Part shown: positions 60,891 to 64,000 of the stretch, in pieces | Layout of the letters: every line of letters begins with the position of its first letter | Numbering within the stretch: the stretch's first letter is position 1 | Assembly: GCA_963922565.1 (NCBI GenBank) | Contig: CAWUIQ010000012.1 | Span: 1-64,000 of the forward strand | DNA length: 64,000 nt | Reading direction: 5' to 3' | DNA from: JBCBKL01 sp963922565 | GTDB lineage: Bacteria > Pseudomonadota > Alphaproteobacteria > Rhodobacterales > Rhodobacteraceae | Notes under the pieces: model-generated | Seen by the model: the letters and a program-made list of their open reading frames with translations, nothing else | Databases searched by the model: none | What the model was told of the DNA's origin: nothing | Made by a program: the position numbers and the translations under genes

Positions 60891-61574
60891 TCAATCTGCA
60901 AATCGGTATCGATGTAATCCTGCGCCATTCTTGCGCAACCACCGGCGGGGCTCGGCGTAATCACCATGAATGCGCCGGACCTGATCCCAGAACGCCGCGG
61001 AATGGTTCATTTCCATCAGGTGGGCGACCTCATGCGCAGCGACGTATTGCAGAACCTGGGGCGGCGCCATGATCAGCCGCCACGCGAACATCAAGCGCCC
61101 CTCATTCGAGCATGACCCCCATCTGGAGCGCGGATCGCGCAGCGAAAGGCTTTGAACCGGCCTTCCCAGTCGGTCCGCGTAGAGATCGCAAGCCTCGGCC
61201 AGCCTTTCGCGTGCCAGCGTCTTCAGGAACGCCTGGACCTTGCGCGGAACAGCCTCGGGCTTTCCCGGGACGCAAATGGCGTCTCTCTCAAAGGTTACGC
61301 GCCGACCCGTCCCTTCTTGGACTAGGCGCAGCACACCCTCGACAGGAATTTGCGCCCCGATCCGCGCCACAACAGTTTGAGGCAGGTCCGCCACATGGGC
61401 GCGGATCCAGCCGGCCTTTTGCTGCAGAAAGGCAAGACCTTCGGCCTCGTCTGCATGGGCAGGAAGGGTCAGCGTCACCCGCCCATCAAGCTGGCTGACG
61501 CGCAGTGTAATTCGACGCGCGCGGGCCGAGCGACGAAGTGTAATGGGTATGTCATCCAGAATTTGATCCAGCAC
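60891..61574 (-). CDS. YgjP-like (DUF45) zinc metallopeptidase
   Basis: About 227 residues. RRSARARRITLRVSQLDGRVTLTLP near the start, LRDPRSRWGSCSNEGRLMFAWRLIMAPPQVLQYVAAHEVAHLMEMNHSAAFW near the end: the HEXXH-X3-5-H arrangement of the YgjP/DUF45 family, related to SprT-like proteases. The frame has no internal ATG upstream that is credible; the GTG at 61574 with AGGG before it gives the family N-terminus. The substrate is unknown. Confidence 0.88.
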   Translation of the reverse strand: MLDQILDDIPITLRRSARARRITLRVSQLDGRVTLTLPAHADEAEGLAFLQQKAGWIRAHVADLPQTVVARIGAQIPVEGVLRLVQEGTGRRVTFERDAICVPGKPEAVPRKVQAFLKTLARERLAEACDLYADRLGRPVQSLSLRDPRSRWGSCSNEGRLMFAWRLIMAPPQVLQYVAAHEVAHLMEMNHSAAFWDQVRRIHGDYAEPRRWLRKNGAGLHRYRFAD

Positions 61575-61692
61575 CGCAGGCCCTGTCCGATAAGGCTTTG
61601 ACTCCGCCCCTTGCTTATGGCACTTGCCCGGAATCGCCGCAACATGCGCCGCTGCGAGGCGGCTTCGAAGCATTCGGAGAAAAGGATTTCCC

Positions 61693-62022
61693 ATGCCTAA
61701 GGAAGAATGGGGTACGAAACGTGTCTGCCCCACGACCGGCAAGCGCTTTTACGACCTGAACCGGAACCCGATCGTTTCGCCATATACGGGCGAGGTTGTC
61801 GAGCTGGACACTACCAAGACGCGCATGATCGCCGCCGACGCGGAAGACGCCGCAACAACCAAGGCAAACGCCGCCACGGCCGCGGAGGTCGAGGACGATC
61901 AGGTTCTTGATGACGACGACGTGGATGTCGAACTGGACGATGATCTGCTGGACGAAGACGAAGACGACGGCAACGTTTCTTTGGACGAAATCGCGGATGT
62001 CGCCAGCGAAGACGAAGACTAA
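61693..62022 (+). CDS. FYDLN acid-tail protein (TIGR02300 family)
   Basis: A 109-residue alphaproteobacterial protein. Residues 1-42 hold the conserved EEWGTKRVCPTTGKRFYDLNRNPIVSPYTGE, with an isolated cysteine pattern; the rest is an Ala-rich stretch and a strongly acidic Asp/Glu tail (about 65-109). Function unknown. AAAGGA precedes the ATG. It is divergent from the YgjP-like gene and 70 bases before tRNA-Ala. Confidence 0.93.
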   Translation: MPKEEWGTKRVCPTTGKRFYDLNRNPIVSPYTGEVVELDTTKTRMIAADAEDAATTKANAATAAEVEDDQVLDDDDVDVELDDDLLDEDEDDGNVSLDEIADVASEDED

Positions 62023-62091
62023 CCTGCACTACTGCAGGCGGGATTTTCCGCTTGATCCCGCCTGTCAAAACACCTAATCAGCGGCGTCACC

Positions 62092-62167
<76 letters not shown>

Positions 62168-62202
62168 AACCCTACCAGACAACTTGCTCGGACCTGGGTC
62201 GA

Positions 62203-64000
62203 TCAGATCAGCTCGATGGTCGTTGACCCAAGCAAATCTCCCTCGGCATCTCGTTCAGAAAACGCCCGTACCTCCAGATCATGATCGCCGTCGGGCAGAT
62301 CGCGGTGCCAGTAGTTGTCTCCCTGGTTCCCGAACAGGGCATAGGGCGCGTGGTTTTCGATCTGGAACAACGCGCCATCCACGAAGAACCCGATGCTTCC
62401 GACCGGAAAATCGGTTTCCGCGACGATCGTATCGGTCTCGGCGTCAAAGCCGCCTGCGTAGGCGTCGCTCCTCTCGCCGCTGACGACGTCCAGAAGTGTC
62501 AGAGTGATTGGGGACGGCGCGGCATCATCGGTCGGCGCTTCCTCGACCGGCGCCTCATCCACGATCACTTCACCGTCGGCCTCATCTTCGATGATGTCGG
62601 GATCGACTGCTGAGATTTCCATCGCGGTGGTCGCAATCAGGTCGCCGTTCCCGTTGCGACCTGAGAATGCCCGCACTTCGAGATCATAGTCCCCAACTGG
62701 CAAATCGCCACTCCAGAGGTCGTCGCCGCTATTGCCAAACAGGGCGTATGGAACCTCGTTTTCAACCTGAAAGAGCTCGCCATCTATGTAGAAGCCAATG
62801 CTTCCGACGGGAATGTCAGCTTCGGCAATAATCGTCTCAGTCTCGGGATCAAAGGTGCCGTCGAAGGTGTCGTCTTCGTCACCGCTCGCGATGTCGAGCA
62901 GTGTCAAAGTAATTGTCGCGGATGCGGGTTCGTCTACAGCGGGTTCCTCCACAACCGGTTCGTCATCCAACGGCGGCTCGTCCGGCACCTCCGGTTCCGG
63001 CGAGTCTTCTATCGGTGCCTCGTCCATTGGCGGCTCGACAACGGCAACGCTGATGGTGGTCGAACCAACAATCTCTCCGTTGCCATTGCGGCCAGAGAAC
63101 GCCCGGACTTCGAGATCGTAATCTCCAACCGGCAGGTCGCCGGCCCACAGCTCGTCATCGCTATTGCCAAAGAGGGCGTACGGAACGTGGTTCTCAATCC
63201 GGAACAATTCACCATCGAGATAGAAACCGATGCTTCTGACCGGACCGTCCGTTTCGGCGATCAGCGTCTGGGTCTTGGGATCAAAAGTACCATCGAAGGT
63301 ATCGACTTCGTCGCCACTCGCGATATCGAGCAGCGTCAGGGTGATAGCGATCGGTTCCGGCTCCTCGGCGACCGGTTCCTCGTCGGCAGGTTCTTCGGCG
63401 GGTGGTTCGTCAGATGATTGTTCTTCTTCAGCCACTTCTTCCTCGGGCTGATCATCGACCGGTGGTTCGTCGATCGGCTCTTCCTCGTCCGCCGTCTCGT
63501 CAATTGGCTCTTCATCCTGTGGTTCGTCGACTGGCTGCTCATCCACGGGAGGCTCGACAACAGGTTGCTCATCTTGAGGGCCCTGACCCTCGGCGTAGGG
63601 CGGCGGCGGGAGCGAGTCGCCCGGTCCGGGATCGTCGAAGGTGAGCGCATCCAAATCGAGGTCGGCCTCCGTATCAACGATGACGGTCACACCGGAATGC
63701 AGGGTGTCGTTGTAAGTCGCGCCGGGCTGCGGCCACAGAAAACCATGGGCCATCTCCGCCACCAGATTGATATGCACTTCGCCGCTCGCATCGCGAAAAA
63801 CAGCTGTGTCGGGAGAGGCCTCAAGCATCGCCATCGAGCTGACCTCGCGGGCCGGCCAGGACGCATCGGAACCGGGATCGTCGACGGTGAAGCTCGATCC
63901 GGCCGGTGTCGGACCGAGGTTGAAGATCACGCTGTCCCCCCAATCCATGTCATGAAGGTAGAGCCGGAACTGGTCCTCGATGTCTCTGTAGTCGATGGCG
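62203..64000 (-). CDS. Acidic repeat protein, exported or surface type (5' partial)
   Basis: At least 598 residues; the frame is open to the window edge, so the N-terminus is missing. In order: a non-repeat part (about the first 130 visible residues), a long Glu/Pro/Asp/Val linker (63349-63576), then three copies of a domain of about 100 residues joined by acidic linkers. Each copy runs ITLTLLDIASGD, GFYLDGELF, ENHVPYALFGN, DLPVGDYDLEVRAFSGRNGNG, probably a beta-sandwich. The protein ends with the third copy, without a known secretion signal, anchor or cysteine. Calcium binding or adhesion is possible but unproven. Confidence 0.85.
   Translation of the reverse strand, partial: AIDYRDIEDQFRLYLHDMDWGDSVIFNLGPTPAGSSFTVDDPGSDASWPAREVSSMAMLEASPDTAVFRDASGEVHINLVAEMAHGFLWPQPGATYNDTLHSGVTVIVDTEADLDLDALTFDDPGPGDSLPPPPYAEGQGPQDEQPVVEPPVDEQPVDEPQDEEPIDETADEEEPIDEPPVDDQPEEEVAEEEQSSDEPPAEEPADEEPVAEEPEPIAITLTLLDIASGDEVDTFDGTFDPKTQTLIAETDGPVRSIGFYLDGELFRIENHVPYALFGNSDDELWAGDLPVGDYDLEVRAFSGRNGNGEIVGSTTISVAVVEPPMDEAPIEDSPEPEVPDEPPLDDEPVVEEPAVDEPASATITLTLLDIASGDEDDTFDGTFDPETETIIAEADIPVGSIGFYIDGELFQVENEVPYALFGNSGDDLWSGDLPVGDYDLEVRAFSGRNGNGDLIATTAMEISAVDPDIIEDEADGEVIVDEAPVEEAPTDDAAPSPITLTLLDVVSGERSDAYAGGFDAETDTIVAETDFPVGSIGFFVDGALFQIENHAPYALFGNQGDNYWHRDLPDGDHDLEVRAFSERDAEGDLLGSTTIELI
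62209..63345 (-). repeat. Three tandem domain repeats of about 300 bases
   Basis: Copies at 63046-63345, 62611-62913 and 62209-62508. Copies 1 and 2 are closest (DLPVGDYDLEVRAFSGRNGN is shared exactly); copy 3 has drifted (WHRDLPDGDHDLEVRAFSERD). The linkers between them are of unequal length and rich in Glu, Pro and Asp, so domains rather than whole units appear to have been duplicated. Confidence 0.85.

Overview
This window is GC-rich, gene-dense chromosomal DNA from an alphaproteobacterium, most likely a marine member of the Rhodobacteraceae (Roseobacter group). The markers are a complete ccoNOQPGHIS cluster beside fnrL and hemN, an Mcl1-type (malyl/beta-methylmalyl-CoA) lyase, a COQ9 protein, the TrcR (DUF1013) regulator, the FYDLN/TIGR02300 protein and a stand-alone prephenate dehydratase next to a membrane-anchored cytochrome c. 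I see no insertion sequence, prophage, integrase or CRISPR array. No stretch longer than about 260 bases lacks a gene.

Layout. 1-1.2 kb: 3' part of a D-Ala-D-Ala carboxypeptidase with a SPOR domain. 1.2-13.1 kb: a microaerobic respiration island. The cbb3 oxidase structural genes (ccoNOQP) and assembly genes (ccoGHIS) run on the minus strand. A tandem universal stress protein is divergent from ccoN, then come a LysR regulator, fnrL and hemN. FNR-type boxes lie in both control regions. 13.1-18.9 kb: a YejABEF-type peptide ABC importer. 19-24 kb: cytochrome c, pheA, an SRPBCC protein, nudC, a 5'-nucleotidase and the SRP RNA gene. 24.1-26.5 kb: a hydrolase/TetR divergent pair with two perfect operators, then a zinc metallopeptidase. 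26.7-30.3 kb: dnaX, GNAT, RidA, ebfC and recR.

30.4-40.4 kb: trcR, RNase T2, quinone oxidoreductase, COQ9, rpsU, a peptidoglycan amidase, an Lrp/ald divergent pair, mscL, GST, a GMC oxidoreductase and YtoQ. 40.5-48.9 kb: pheT and pheS separated by two unrelated genes, a Hint-domain protein, rplT-rpmI and pyk. 49-51.4 kb: an N-formylglutamate amidohydrolase, a DUF1244 protein and an unusual membrane protein with a CpaB/RcpC-like core. 51.6-55.7 kb: a dgcN-dgcA-dat operon for D-amino acid (D-glutamate) use, divergent from mcl. 55.7-57.4 kb: a DUF302 protein and a three-gene group resembling the ytfI/ytfJ (DUF2953/GerW) pair of spore formers. 57.4-62.2 kb: Lrp/lysE, accA-tag, GntR, a YgjP-like protease, the FYDLN protein and tRNA-Ala(GGC). 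62.2 kb to the end: a large acidic repeat protein running off the window.

Two themes stand out. First, oxygen-dependent control: FnrL probably controls its own locus or hemN, the cbb3 operon and the stress protein through the boxes seen here. Second, extreme compaction: six convergent gene pairs overlap tail to tail by exactly four bases (CTAG, TTAA or CTAA), and many co-directional genes overlap as ATGA. The least explained loci are the CpaB-like fusion (50.1-51.4 kb), the GerW/DUF2953 trio (56.2-57.4 kb) and the acidic repeat protein (62.2-64 kb). Start codons were often moved inward from the longest open frame, using ribosome-binding sites or family N-termini. No database search was possible.
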